Shown here piece after piece: positions 1 to 8,826 of a stretch of 64,000 nucleotides of DNA. The position numbers and the translations under genes were made by a program. Positions within the stretch are counted from its first letter, which is position 1. The number at the start of each line of letters is the position of its first letter. Source of the DNA: CAVOOW01 sp963697675 (lineage in GTDB: Bacteria; Actinomycetota; Actinomycetes; JACCUZ01). The stretch lies in NCBI GenBank assembly GCA_963697675.1, contig CAVOOW010000002.1, positions 62,001-126,000 on the forward strand, in the 5' to 3' direction. Below the pieces are notes generated by a model. It ran no database searches. It had not been told where the DNA came from and worked only from the letters and a program-made list of their open reading frames with translations.

Positions 1-581
1 AGCTGCGCCTGCTTGCCTTCGCCGAAATGGAAATGGTGGGACACGACCTGCTGGTCGAGGACGTCGTAGGTGTCCAGTCCGATGTAGCCGGGCTCCGAGT
101 GCCAGACCGTGGCTTGCTGTCCCGGCGGGAGCTTCCTCAACTCAGGAACCCACAACTCGATGACGAAGCGGCCGCCCGGTGTGAGGTGCCGTGCCGCGTT
201 TCGAAAGCACTCGACCTGTTCTGCCTGGGTCAGCAGGTTGGAGATGGTGTTGAAGACGAGGTAGACCAGCGTGTACGTGCCGGGTGCGCGGGCTGTCGCC
301 ATGTCGCCGACGACCACCGGGATCCTCGCTTCATCGACCTTGGTGCGGAGCTGGTCGATCATCGGAGCGGACAGCTCGATGCCGCTGACGGACAGGCCGC
401 GCTCGGCCAACGGGATGGCAACGCGCCCTGTTCCGATGGCGAACTCGAGCGCGCGACCGTCGCCCGCAAGTGCGGCCAGCCGGTCGACGGTCGGGCCCAA
501 CACCTCCGGGGCGAACATGCCGGTGCCCGGGGTGTCATAGCGCCGGGCGGCATCGGCATCCCAGATCTCGTCCTGGTGCAT
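1..581 (-). CDS. Class I SAM-dependent methyltransferase, 3' end cut by the window edge
   Basis: Read on the minus strand from ATG at 581, the protein begins MHQDEIWDADAARRYDTPG and runs open to base 1, so the C-terminus is outside the window. A SAM-binding motif I-like stretch (ALEFAIGTGRVAIPLA) is followed by an acidic motif (VSGIELSAPMID) and motif IV-like DMATARAPGTYTLVYLVFNT, the order of Rossmann-fold methyltransferases. The acceptor cannot be told; small-molecule methyltransferases of this type often begin with the DADAARRYD-like N-terminus seen here. It is transcribed away from the molybdenum cluster and is separated from it by a 43-bp repeat, so no functional link is implied. The family is clear, the substrate unknown. 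Confidence 0.75.
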   Translation of the reverse strand, partial: MHQDEIWDADAARRYDTPGTGMFAPEVLGPTVDRLAALAGDGRALEFAIGTGRVAIPLAERGLSVSGIELSAPMIDQLRTKVDEARIPVVVGDMATARAPGTYTLVYLVFNTISNLLTQAEQVECFRNAARHLTPGGRFVIELWVPELRKLPPGQQATVWHSEPGYIGLDTYDVLDQQVVSHHFHFGEGKQAQ

Positions 582-628
582 GTGCCGATCCTGTCAACGG
601 CTTCGGACGGCGTCCACGGCAATTGGGA

Positions 629-671
629 GAGGTCAGCCTCGGGAACGGTCCTTGAGGATGGCCTGGCTCGC
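629..671. repeat. 43-bp direct repeat, copy A
   Basis: Identical, in the same orientation, to 7230-7272. On the minus strand it encodes the last residues and stop of the flavoprotein at 7234-8826 (SQAILKDRSRG, stop). Here only that short tail is present, in the gap between the methyltransferase and the MoeA-like gene, and the codons upstream differ from those of copy B. It may be a remnant of a related gene, a recombination scar or an assembly artefact. Confidence 0.9.
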
Positions 672-832
672 AGCACGAGTCAGCGCGCGGCCCCGTCTCG
701 ACAGCGAGCCGACGCCACCGACTCCCGCTCTCGCTCGGCGAGCTGTCGGGGGCACCGATCGCGCTCACACCGGGCCGTGATTTGTGTCTGTCGAAGACGG
801 CAGACAGGATCAGGTGCAACAAGAGGAGATGG

Positions 833-2068
833 ATGAATCAGGCCGAGGAAGAGACGGCCATGCCATCCGCGGCATCCTCCCAGCCGCCGCTCCGACCGGG
901 TCGCGGGATGTCCTGGCCGGCAGCTCGAGAGCAGGCGTACGAGGCCGGACGCCAGCTGTCGCCTCAATGGCTGCCGCTGGAGGCCGCATGTGGTCGCCCC
1001 CTCCGTGTCGATCTCCTGGCGCTCACGGACCTGCCGGCAACTGACATCTCCGCGATGGACGGGTGGGCGGTGGCTGGGCCTCCGCCATGGCGCGTCGTGG
1101 CCGATCTACCGGCCGGGCGGGTCCTGGACCGGTGGCTGGCCGAGGGCGAGTGCGCGGGGATCGCGACCGGTGCCGTCGTGCCCGACGGTGCCGACGCAGT
1201 GCTCCCGATCGAGCACTCGTTGCGCGACTCCGCCTGGGTACGAGGCGGTCCCGAGGCTGTGTTACTGCCGGGCACGCACATCCGCCGGGCCGGCGAGGAG
1301 GCACACCGCGGCGATGTGCTGCTGCCTTCGGGCACCGTGGTGACCCCTCCCGCGGTCGGCCTGGCCGCCGCTGCCGGGCACGACGCCCTGCTGGTCACTC
1401 CGCCGGCGACTGTCGACGTTTTCATCCTCGGCGACGAGATCATCTCGAACGGACTGCCGGCACGGGGCTTGGTCCGGGATGCGCTCGGGCCGCAACTACC
1501 CGCCTGGCTCGCTGCGTTCGGCACAGCCAGACCGTCGATCATGGTGTTACCGGATCGCCTGCCCGACCTGAGTGCGGGTCTCGCCGACAGCGGTGCGGAC
1601 CTGGTGGTCACGACCGGAGGCACGAGCGTCGGGCTGCGGGACCATGTCCGGGCAGCCGTGCTGAGCGTCGGCGGTCGCATGATCGTGGACGGTGTGCACG
1701 TGAAGCCGGGTCATCCGATGATCCTCGCCGCGCTGCCGGGCGGCCGATGGCTGGTGGGGCTGCCCGGCAACCCGCTGGCGGCCTGCGTTGCCCTGGTGAC
1801 CTTGGTCCGACCACTGCTCGACGTGCTGCATGGGCGTTGTCATAAGCCGACGCTGACAGCGCGACTGGCGGGTGCCGAACCGGGCCGGCCGGGCGACGGA
1901 CACCGACTGCTGCCCGTGCACCGAGATGCCGCGGCGCACGCCGTTATCCTTCCCTCCTGCGGATCCGCGATGCTGCGCGGTCTTTCGCAGGCCACCGGAC
2001 TGGCGGTCGTCCCGCCGCGGGGGGCAGCCGCGGGTGACGAGGTCGAGTACCTGCCGCTGCCCTGGTAG
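833..2068 (+). CDS. MoeA-like molybdopterin molybdotransferase
   Basis: A 411-residue protein of the MoeA family, which inserts molybdate into adenylylated molybdopterin. Visible motifs are DISAMDGWAV near the N-terminus (the MDG(Y/W)A signature), VVTTGGTSVGLRDHV in the MoCF/MogA-like domain, and HVKPGHPMI with LVGLPGNPLAACVALV in the C-terminal half. ATG 833 is preferred because AGGAG lies at 824-828; a TTG at 782 would add 17 residues. The gene precedes a DMSO-reductase-type cluster on the same strand, so it probably supplies cofactor to that enzyme. It could be a specialised paralogue rather than the housekeeping moeA, so no symbol is given. Confidence 0.9.
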   Translation: MNQAEEETAMPSAASSQPPLRPGRGMSWPAAREQAYEAGRQLSPQWLPLEAACGRPLRVDLLALTDLPATDISAMDGWAVAGPPPWRVVADLPAGRVLDRWLAEGECAGIATGAVVPDGADAVLPIEHSLRDSAWVRGGPEAVLLPGTHIRRAGEEAHRGDVLLPSGTVVTPPAVGLAAAAGHDALLVTPPATVDVFILGDEIISNGLPARGLVRDALGPQLPAWLAAFGTARPSIMVLPDRLPDLSAGLADSGADLVVTTGGTSVGLRDHVRAAVLSVGGRMIVDGVHVKPGHPMILAALPGGRWLVGLPGNPLAACVALVTLVRPLLDVLHGRCHKPTLTARLAGAEPGRPGDGHRLLPVHRDAAAHAVILPSCGSAMLRGLSQATGLAVVPPRGAAAGDEVEYLPLPW

Positions 2069-2237
2069 CCGAGATGCCCGTCCGTGCTGGTTGAGAGGTG
2101 CGACTGAGGCCTTAGTTCTAGGAACGTTGTCTGGTTCGCGGTGATATGCACGAGTATCGTGGCGCTGCGCAGGCATCCGCCATGCACCGCAACTCCCGCG
2201 CGTGCCGGCGCTGCGCTCGCTCTCGAGAGGCGCCAGC

Positions 2238-2624
2238 ATGACCGATCACCTCCCGGACGTCTACCGGAGCTTCCGGGCAGACTTCCCGTCCGTCGCGCGC
2301 GCCCACGACGCGCTCTCGCAAAGCGTCGGCGGCTCGGGGCCGCTCGACGAACGGACCCAGCGGCTGATCAAGCTGGGGATCGCGGTCGGAGCGGTGTCTG
2401 ACGGCGCCGTTCGCTCGGCGGCGCGCAAGGCCGTCGAGGCGGGAGCGTCCCGGGCGGAGCTGGAACAGGTCGCGCTGCTCGCCGTCTCGACGCGCGGCTT
2501 CCCCGCCGCGATCGCTGCGCTTGGCTGGATTGCCGAGGTGTTCCCACCGGGGCCTAGTGCCTGCGGGTCGGGACTTCTGGCTCTGTCCGACCCCCGTCCG
2601 CCGCTGGTTGCATGCGGAACATGA
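2238..2624 (+). CDS. Carboxymuconolactone decarboxylase/AhpD-like small protein
   Basis: A 128-residue all-helical protein resembling the CMD/AhpD family (LDERTQRLIKLGIAVGAVSD, then VALLAVSTRGFPAAIAALGW). The CxxC redox pair of AhpD is absent: the equivalent segment reads DGAVRSAARKAVEAG, without cysteine or histidine, so peroxidase chemistry is unlikely. ATG 2238 has GAGAGG at 2225-2230. The stop overlaps the dmsA start (ATGA at 2621-2624), so the two are translationally coupled. Its role in the reductase cluster is unknown. The last 25 residues look atypical and may be non-homologous read-through. Confidence 0.75.
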   Translation: MTDHLPDVYRSFRADFPSVARAHDALSQSVGGSGPLDERTQRLIKLGIAVGAVSDGAVRSAARKAVEAGASRAELEQVALLAVSTRGFPAAIAALGWIAEVFPPGPSACGSGLLALSDPRPPLVACGT

Positions 2625-4173
2625 CGCAAAGTGTGACCGATCCGGAAGAAAGCACAGCAAGCCTGACAGGGGACACGGCGGCCGCCGTTCACGCGGCTGG
2701 TGCTGCACGAGGTCTCGCGGCGCAACGTCTTGCGCTGGACCGCGATCGCCGGTGGAGCCGCCAGCGTCGCGGGCGGCGGGCAGCTGGGGACTCCTCTCCG
2801 ACAGTCCTGCCGCCGTGGCGTCAGGACCCTCTGTCGGCCTGGAGAAGATGGTCTGGAGCGCCTGCAACGTCAACTGCGGCAGCCGCTGCCCGGTGCGGCT
2901 GGCAGTCGTGGACGGCACGATCGTCCGCGTCGACCCGGACAACACCGGAGACGACAGCCTGGGCACCCAGACGATCACGGCGTGTGTGCGCGGACGTTCC
3001 ATCCGGCAGCGGATCTACAGCGCGGAGCGGCTGAAGAAGCCGATGAAGCGCGTCGGGCCGCGCGGTGCCGGCGAGTGGGAGGAGATCAGCTGGGACACGG
3101 CCTTCACCATCATCGCGGACAATCTCAAGAGACTCATCAAGCAGCACGGCAACGAGTCGATCTACATCAACTACGGCACCGGCGTCATCGGCGCCACTCT
3201 CGCGACGAGCTGGCCTCCAGGCAGCACCGCGGTCGCGCGCCTGATGAATTGCATCGGGGGCTCGCTCAACCAGTACAACGACTACAGCGCAGCGAACATC
3301 GAAGCGGCCGGCGACTTCCACTACGGCGGATGGGTCGACTCCAACAGCAACGACGACACCGTCAACTCCAGGCTCGTCCTGATGTTCGGCAACAACCCGC
3401 ACGAGACACGGATGAGCGGCGGTGGCGAGGTCTTCGTGACGCAGACCGCGAAACAGCTCTCAGGACACCGCGTCATCATCTTCGACCCGCGCTACTCGGA
3501 CACGGCGATGAACCTCGCCGACGAGTGGGTGCCGCGTGCGTCCCGGCACGGATGCCGCATTGGTCGCTGGCTTCGCCCACGTCATGATCACCGAGGACCT
3601 CCTGGATCATGCTTTCCTCGACAAGTACTGCAGCGGCTTCGACGAAGACCACATGCCCGCCGGGATGCCGGCCGGGATGTCCTACGAGAGCTACGTGCTG
3701 GGCAAGGGCAAGGACAAGACAGAGAAGACGCCGGAGTGGGCTGCCGGCATCACCGGCGTCCCTGCCGACGACATCCGCCGCCTGGCCCGCGAGATCGCCA
3801 CGACCAAGCCGGTCAACATAACCCAAGGATGGGGAATCCAACGCCACTCCAACGGCGAGAACCAGGCGCGCGCACCGATGATCCTTTCGAACATGATCGG
3901 ATCGGTCGGCATCTCTGGCGGCGGCACCGGCTGCCGCGAGGGTCACGCCGCTCTGGCCATGGCCGCATTCCCGGTGCTGGACAACCCGGTGCGCCCGGTC
4001 CTCCCCGTCTATCGCTGGACCGAGGCGATCCTGCGCGGCAAGGGGATGACCTACAAGGACGGCATCCGCGACAGCGTGGACACCAACAGCAACGCGAACG
4101 TGACCAACGACATCACCTTGCAGAGCAACATGAAATTCATCTGGCTGTACGGCTCCAATGCCCTGGTCAACCG
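2621..4173 (+). pseudogene. DMSO-reductase-type molybdopterin subunit A, frameshifted and C-terminally truncated
   Basis: Catalytic subunit of a Tat-exported molybdenum reductase of the DmsA group. Across three apparent indels (about 2670, 2775 and 3534) it reads a twin-arginine signal (EVSRRNVLRWTAIAGGAAS), an N-terminal [4Fe-4S] motif (CNVNCGSRC), the serine-ligand region (NQYNDYSAANIE), MFGNNPHETR and GWGIQRHSNGENQARAP. At 4173, after WLYGSNALVN, the coding sequence jumps directly into the interior of DmsB, so roughly the last third of the subunit is missing compared with the usual length of about 800 residues. As written it cannot make a full enzyme. An assembly deletion is as likely as a real one. 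The substrate (DMSO, TMAO or another oxide) cannot be decided. Confidence 0.85.
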
Positions 4174-4780
4174 TTCTACATCGACCAGGCGAACTGCACT
4201 GGATGCAAGGCATGCCAGACGGCGTGCAACGACAAGCACGACCTTCCCGTCGGAGTGAAATGGCGACGGGTCGCGGAGTACGCCGGCGGCTCGACCGAGC
4301 AGGACGATGCCGACGGCACCTTCCGAGCCGATGTGTTCAGCTACTACACCTCGATCTCGTGCAACCACTGCGCAAGACCCGATCTGCGTCGAGGTCTGCC
4401 CGAGCCAGGCAATGAAGAAGGGCGAGAACGGCATCGTCTCGATCGACCCCGAGGTCTGCATCGGCTGCCGCTATTGCGAGATGGCCTGCCCCTACAGCGC
4501 CCCGCAGTTCAACGCCGCCCAGGGCGTGATGACCAAGTGCGACTTCTGCGCCGACTTCCTCGCCCAGGACCGCGCACCAGCCTGCGTGGCTGCCTGCCCG
4601 TCGCGCGTCCTGGACTACGGCGAAGTCGACGACTTGCGCAAGAAGTACGGCAGCGAGAACGGCATCGAGCCGTTGCCCGACCCCGACATCACCCACCCGA
4701 ACCTCGTCATCACCCCGCACAAAGACGCGCAGGCCTCGGGGCGTGGCACCGGCGCCATCGCCAATCCCAGGGAGATATGA
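4174..4780 (+). pseudogene. DmsB-like four-cluster ferredoxin subunit, N-terminus missing, one frameshift
   Basis: Electron-transfer subunit of a DMSO-reductase-type complex. It starts abruptly as FYIDQANCTGCKACQTACND with no start codon, because the dmsA lesion removes the first few residues. Further [4Fe-4S] motifs are CNHCA(D)PICVEVCP, CIGCRYCEMACPY and CDFCADFLAQDRAPACVAACP. One extra base near 4372 breaks the frame inside the second motif; removing it restores NHCADPICVEVCP. The gene ends in NPREI and its stop overlaps the ATG of dmsC (ATGA at 4777-4780). Family assignment is firm; it is damaged as written. Confidence 0.88.
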
Positions 4781-5698
4781 CCATGCTGACCGAGACCCCA
4801 CTCGTGATCTTCACGATCATCGCGCAGATGTCTGCCGGGTCCTTCGTCGTGCTCGGGCTGATCCACCTGCTCTACGTCAGGACCGACCCCGCCACCATGG
4901 ACCGGGTCAGCGACCCAGCGCTCTATGCCATCGGGCCGGTCCTCGTGCTCGGGCTCGTCGCCTCCACCTTCCACCTGGGCAGCCCGATGCGCGCCGCGAA
5001 TGCTCTGCGGCACCTGGACTCGTCATGGCTGAGCCGCGAGATCCTGGCCGGGCTCCTCTTCGCGTTACTGGGCGGCATGTTCGCCGTTCTGTCAGTGGCG
5101 CAAATGGCTTCCTGCCCGCACCCGACAGGCCCTGGCGGTGGTCGTGGCGGTCAACGGCCTCGTACTCGTCTATTGCATCGGTCGGGTCTACACCCTGCGC
5201 ACCGTTCCCGCCTGGGACACGTCGCTCACGATGGTCCGTTTCTTCACGACCACCATCCTGCTCGGGTCGCTCGCCGTCGGAGCAGCGCTGGTCATCGCGT
5301 CCCTGGCGCGCGCGCGGAAAGGTGATGAGGATGCAGCCGCGCGGCTGCTGATCCTCAACTCGGTCCGGGGCATCGCCGTCGGCTGCGTCGTGCTGCTCGG
5401 CGTGAAGTTCGTCGTGCAACAGAGCTACATCAGCGGGCTCGCCAACAATCCGGACCCGGCGGCCAAGGCGTCGATGGACATCCTGTCCAAGACCGACGGT
5501 GGCTTCTCCCTGGCGCAGGCCATCCTCACGTTCGCGTGTCTCGCCATCTTGGGCATCTTTCTGGCTCAGCTGTCCCGAGGCAAGGTCGGCCACCGTGTTG
5601 TGGTCAGCGTCGCCATGAGCGCCTTCTCGCTGATCCTGGTCGGCGAGGTCATCGGCCGCATGCTGTTCTACGCCAGCATGGTCCGGGTTGGGATGTGA
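4777..5698 (+). CDS. DmsC-like membrane anchor of DMSO-reductase-type complex, one frameshift
   Basis: Integral membrane quinol-oxidising anchor. It begins MTMLTETPLVIFTIIAQMS and contains HLGSPMRAANALRHLDSSW followed by LSREILAGLLFALLGG, the hallmark DmsC pattern of a conserved HLG.P..A..A motif and the SWLSRE motif. About eight hydrophobic segments are visible. A frameshift between about 5113 and 5130 separates the N-terminal part from VVVAVNGLVLVYCIGRVYTL onward. Its ATG overlaps the dmsB stop. It would pass electrons from menaquinol to DmsB and DmsA on the outer face of the membrane. Confidence 0.87.
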
Positions 5699-5727
5699 CG
5701 TCGTGCTTGATTAGCGCCGCAGGACCA

Positions 5728-6370
5728 ATGGACAGTGTCGTTCTGGAGCGACTGGACGCCTATGCCGCGGCCACCGGCTTCGTCTCCCGCCTCCTGCTCG
5801 ACTCGCCGGATGGGCCTTTGCTCGCAGCGCTCAGCGCGCCAGGCGTGCTGGACGAGTGGCCCGTGCGAGCGGATCAGCACCAGGCCGGTCGCGCCGCGCT
5901 CGCTGCATCGTTGGCCGAGGGCGCCGAGTCGATGCGGGAGATGCATGACGACCATCGGCGCCTGTTCCTCGGCCCGGAACGTGTTCTCGCCTGTCCCTAT
6001 GAGTCCGTCTACCTCAACGAGGAACACCTGACCTTCGGCAGCCAGACGCTCGCGGTGCGCGAGTGGTACAGCCGCTACGGCTTACGCGCGCCGGCGGAGG
6101 GTCGGGAACCCGACGACCACATCGGCCTCGAGCTCGTCTTCGTCTCGCACCTGTGCGTGCTGGCTCTGGACTTCGCTGAGCGCGGCGACGACCAGTCAGT
6201 GGCGGACACCTGCTTTGCGCTTGCGTGAGTTCCTCAACGAGCACCTGCTGCTCTGGTCGGATGAGTGCCTCGACCACATGCTGGCCAACGCCCAGACGCA
6301 GTTCTACCAAGGTGTCGGGCTGCTCACGCGGGGCATCCTACGAGGGCTCGAACAAGACTTCGCCTCATGA
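5728..6370 (+). CDS. TorD/DmsD-type cytoplasmic chaperone, one frameshift
   Basis: A helical redox-enzyme maturation protein. Such proteins hold the apo catalytic subunit and its Tat signal until cofactor insertion. Diagnostic segments are MHDDHRRLFLGPERVLACPYESVYL and, later, EYSRYGL-like EWYSRYGLRAPAEGREPDDHIGLELVFVS, the TorD motif with DDHIGLEL. One extra base near 6223 stops the frame; past it the protein reads LREFLNEHLLLWSDECLDHM and ends at 6370. ATG 5728 is chosen; a TTG at 5707 would add seven residues. The stop overlaps the next ATG (6367). Its position behind dmsC fits a dedicated chaperone for this reductase. Confidence 0.85.
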
Positions 6371-7229
6371 GGGTCGAGATGGACACGCGTCCCCTACGGC
6401 GCTGGCTGACGGCGGCGACGGCCCCGACCGCGGTTCTCGTCGCCTGCCGAGAGCACGAGCACCTAGACGCTTGGCGAGTTCCCACCTCCGGTCCAGGCAA
6501 GGGTCGTCTTCTGGCTGACGGGTTGCCTGGCCGACGCGCCACCGGCAGCTTTTCTGGAGATCCTCGCCGGCGGCGCTGCGAGCGTCACCGGCTCTGCTGG
6601 ACGGCTGTGCAAAGTCTGCTGGGGCACGGCGAGTCCTGGCTCGCGCAGGTCGAATTGCCGCAGCAGTGGCGGCGAACCAGCCCATTGCTGCCCGCACGGA
6701 ACCGCCCCCAGGCTCGAGCCCGCCCAGAGCGACCGTGAGTCGCCCTCGCCGCTTTCGCCGGCGGCCCACACCCGTCCAGGTGGATGTACTCGATGCCCGG
6801 GCCATGCCGCGTCGGCCGTCGGGCGCTCGTCGGTTTCGACGGCGCGGTCGGTGAACTCGACGCCCACCCCGGCCTACGGCTCTTGGCTGTGGTGCGTGAG
6901 CTTCTCGGTGGCGCTCCAGTGCCGAGCGGGCTGGACGACGTACCGACTGGCGCGGCGGTGCTCGCGGCCGGAAAGTGCTGCGGCAACGGGGTGTGCGTGC
7001 CGCACCTGCCCCACGGATGCGCTCACGCTCACGGTGACGGACCTGTCCACGCGAAGCAGCTCCGCCATGGTGCCGAACCCCACCTTTCACTCACGTCGAG
7101 CCACCGGTCGTCTGGTGCCGCGACGTTCTCAGACGCCGGAGCTCTCGCAGTTCGCACTGAGCATCGACCCAGCCCTGTGCATCGACTGCGGCCAGTGTGT
7201 CGAGCTGTGCCCAGAGTCGGCGATGGGGG
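6367..7229 (+). pseudogene. 4Fe-4S ferredoxin-domain protein, several frameshifts, truncated at the 43-bp repeat
   Basis: Starts MRVEMDTRPLRRWLTAATAP, overlapping the torD-like stop by four bases. After a frame change near 6500 it reads VFWLTGCLADAPPAAFLEIL, then other frames carry LDAHPGLRLLAVVRELLGG. Two iron-sulfur motifs follow: CCGNGVCVRTCPTDALTL (spanning another shift near 7000; Asn stands where the second Cys is expected) and SIDPALCIDCGQCVELCPES. Coding sequence stops making sense exactly where the repeat at 7230 begins. This looks like an electron-transfer partner of the reductase cluster. No precise family name is justified. The damage may be sequencing error plus a junction. Confidence 0.65.
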
Positions 7230-7272
7230 GAGGTCAGCCTCGGGAACGGTCCTTGAGGATGGCCTGGCTCGC
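7230..7272. repeat. 43-bp direct repeat, copy B
   Basis: Identical to 629-671. This copy is the genuine 3' end of the flavoprotein gene on the minus strand (SQAILKDRSRG and stop) and is also the point where the plus-strand ferredoxin gene is cut off. The two copies therefore bracket the whole molybdenum-reductase cluster. Confidence 0.9.
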
Positions 7273-8826
7273 CAGCCGGGCGGGCGCGCCCATGACGCAT
7301 CCGCCCGGGTGAGTGCCGGACCCGCACTGGTAGTAGCCGTCGATCGGCGTGCGGTACTGCGCCCAACCCGGCGCGGGACGGAAGAAGTACATCTGCGGCA
7401 GCAGGAAGTCGCCGGCGTAGATGTTGCCCTCGGACAGTCCCGTGACCCGTTCGATGTCCAGCGGTGTGACGACCTCGCGGTGCAGCACGAGGTCCGAGAA
7501 CCCAGGGAAGAACGACTCGAGAGTGGCTTGGACGACGTCTCCGAACCTGTCGCGCTCGGAGTCCCAGTCGCTGCCCTTCAGGTGATAGGGCGCGTACTGC
7601 ACGAAGCACGACATCACGTGCTTGCCGGGTGGGGCCATGTCCGGGTCCAGGAAGGACTGGATGCATCCGTCGATGTACGGCCGTTCGCTGTACCAGCCGT
7701 ACTTCGACGCGTCGTAGGCCCGCTCGAGGTATTCGATCGACGGGCCGATGCTGACGAACCCGCTGTACTGGTCGGTCCGATCGCCGAGTGCCGGATAGAG
7801 CGGCGGACCGTCGAGGGCGAAGTTCACCTTGGCGCTCGTGCCGTTGAACTGGAAGCGGTTGATGCTGTCGACCAGCTCGTTCGGCAGCTCACGTGGGTCG
7901 ACGAGCTCGGTGAAGGTACGCCGCGGGTCGAGCGAGCTCACGACGATGTCGGCGTGGAACTCGGTCCCGTCGGTCAGGACGACGCCCACCGCTCGACCGT
8001 CACGGGTGAGGACGTGGTCGACCGGCGCCTCGAGCCGGATCTCAGCGCCGTACGACCGCGCCGCCCTGGCCAGCACCTCCGCGAACCCGCCGTTGCCCCC
8101 CTTGTGGAACGACCAGCTGCCGAGGTTCCCGTCGTGCTCACCCATGGCCATCATCAGGAAGACCAGCCCGGAGCCGGCCGACATGGGTCCGACCTTGGTG
8201 CCGGTGGTCGATCCAGCGGCGAGGTGACCCTTGATGATCTCCGACTCGAAGTAGTCGTCGACGAAGTCCGTGATGCTGCCGGTGATCAGCCGGACGGCAT
8301 CGTGGACCACCTTCGGCTCTGCGGACCCGAGGTGCCCGAGCAGCCAGGCGATGTCCTGCGCGTCCTCCGGGCTCTTGCCGAAGATGTTCGGCGGCGGCTG
8401 GTCGAACAGTGGCCGCAGCAGCTGCAGGACCCTGGTGAGGTCATGTTCGAACCGGTCCATCGCGTCGGCATCGCGCGGGCTGTGCCGCATGATCTCCCGC
8501 AGGTTCTCGTCCCGGTCGGCGCCGAGGAGCAGGTAGTCCCCGTTCTCCATGGGTGCGAACGTCGTCGGCATGTAGATCGGGTTGAACCCGTGCTTCACGA
8601 GCTCGAGCTCGTGGACGATCACCGGCCGGAGCAGGCTGAGTGCGTAGGAGAAGGTGGTGAAGCTGAACCCGGGGTAGAGCTCCTCGGTGATCGCGGCGCC
8701 ACCCACGAGATGGCGGCGCTCCAGGACGAGAGTCTTGAGACCGGCTTTGGCCAGGTAGGCACCATTGGTCAGGCCGTTGTGGCCGCCTCCGACGACGATG
8801 GCGTCGTACTCGTGGGATGTACTCAT
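7234..8826 (-). CDS. FAD-dependent oxidoreductase of the phytoene-desaturase/PYROXD2 type
   Basis: A 530-residue flavoprotein, intact. The N-terminal dinucleotide-binding motif is YDAIVVGGGHNGLTNGAYLA with ERRHLVGGAAITEE following. Typical family segments later are GGNGGFAEVLARAARSYGAEI, then DIVVSSLDPRRTF, and the C-terminal FAD motif HPGGCVMGAPARLASQAIL. Despite the CrtI-like fold there is no carotenoid gene nearby; it overlaps a GcvT-like gene (ATG 8826 inside ATGA with the upstream stop at 8823), so the two products probably work together, the flavoenzyme oxidising a methylated substrate and the partner passing the one-carbon unit to folate. That role is inference. Confidence 0.85.
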   Translation of the reverse strand: MSTSHEYDAIVVGGGHNGLTNGAYLAKAGLKTLVLERRHLVGGAAITEELYPGFSFTTFSYALSLLRPVIVHELELVKHGFNPIYMPTTFAPMENGDYLLLGADRDENLREIMRHSPRDADAMDRFEHDLTRVLQLLRPLFDQPPPNIFGKSPEDAQDIAWLLGHLGSAEPKVVHDAVRLITGSITDFVDDYFESEIIKGHLAAGSTTGTKVGPMSAGSGLVFLMMAMGEHDGNLGSWSFHKGGNGGFAEVLARAARSYGAEIRLEAPVDHVLTRDGRAVGVVLTDGTEFHADIVVSSLDPRRTFTELVDPRELPNELVDSINRFQFNGTSAKVNFALDGPPLYPALGDRTDQYSGFVSIGPSIEYLERAYDASKYGWYSERPYIDGCIQSFLDPDMAPPGKHVMSCFVQYAPYHLKGSDWDSERDRFGDVVQATLESFFPGFSDLVLHREVVTPLDIERVTGLSEGNIYAGDFLLPQMYFFRPAPGWAQYRTPIDGYYQCGSGTHPGGCVMGAPARLASQAILKDRSRG

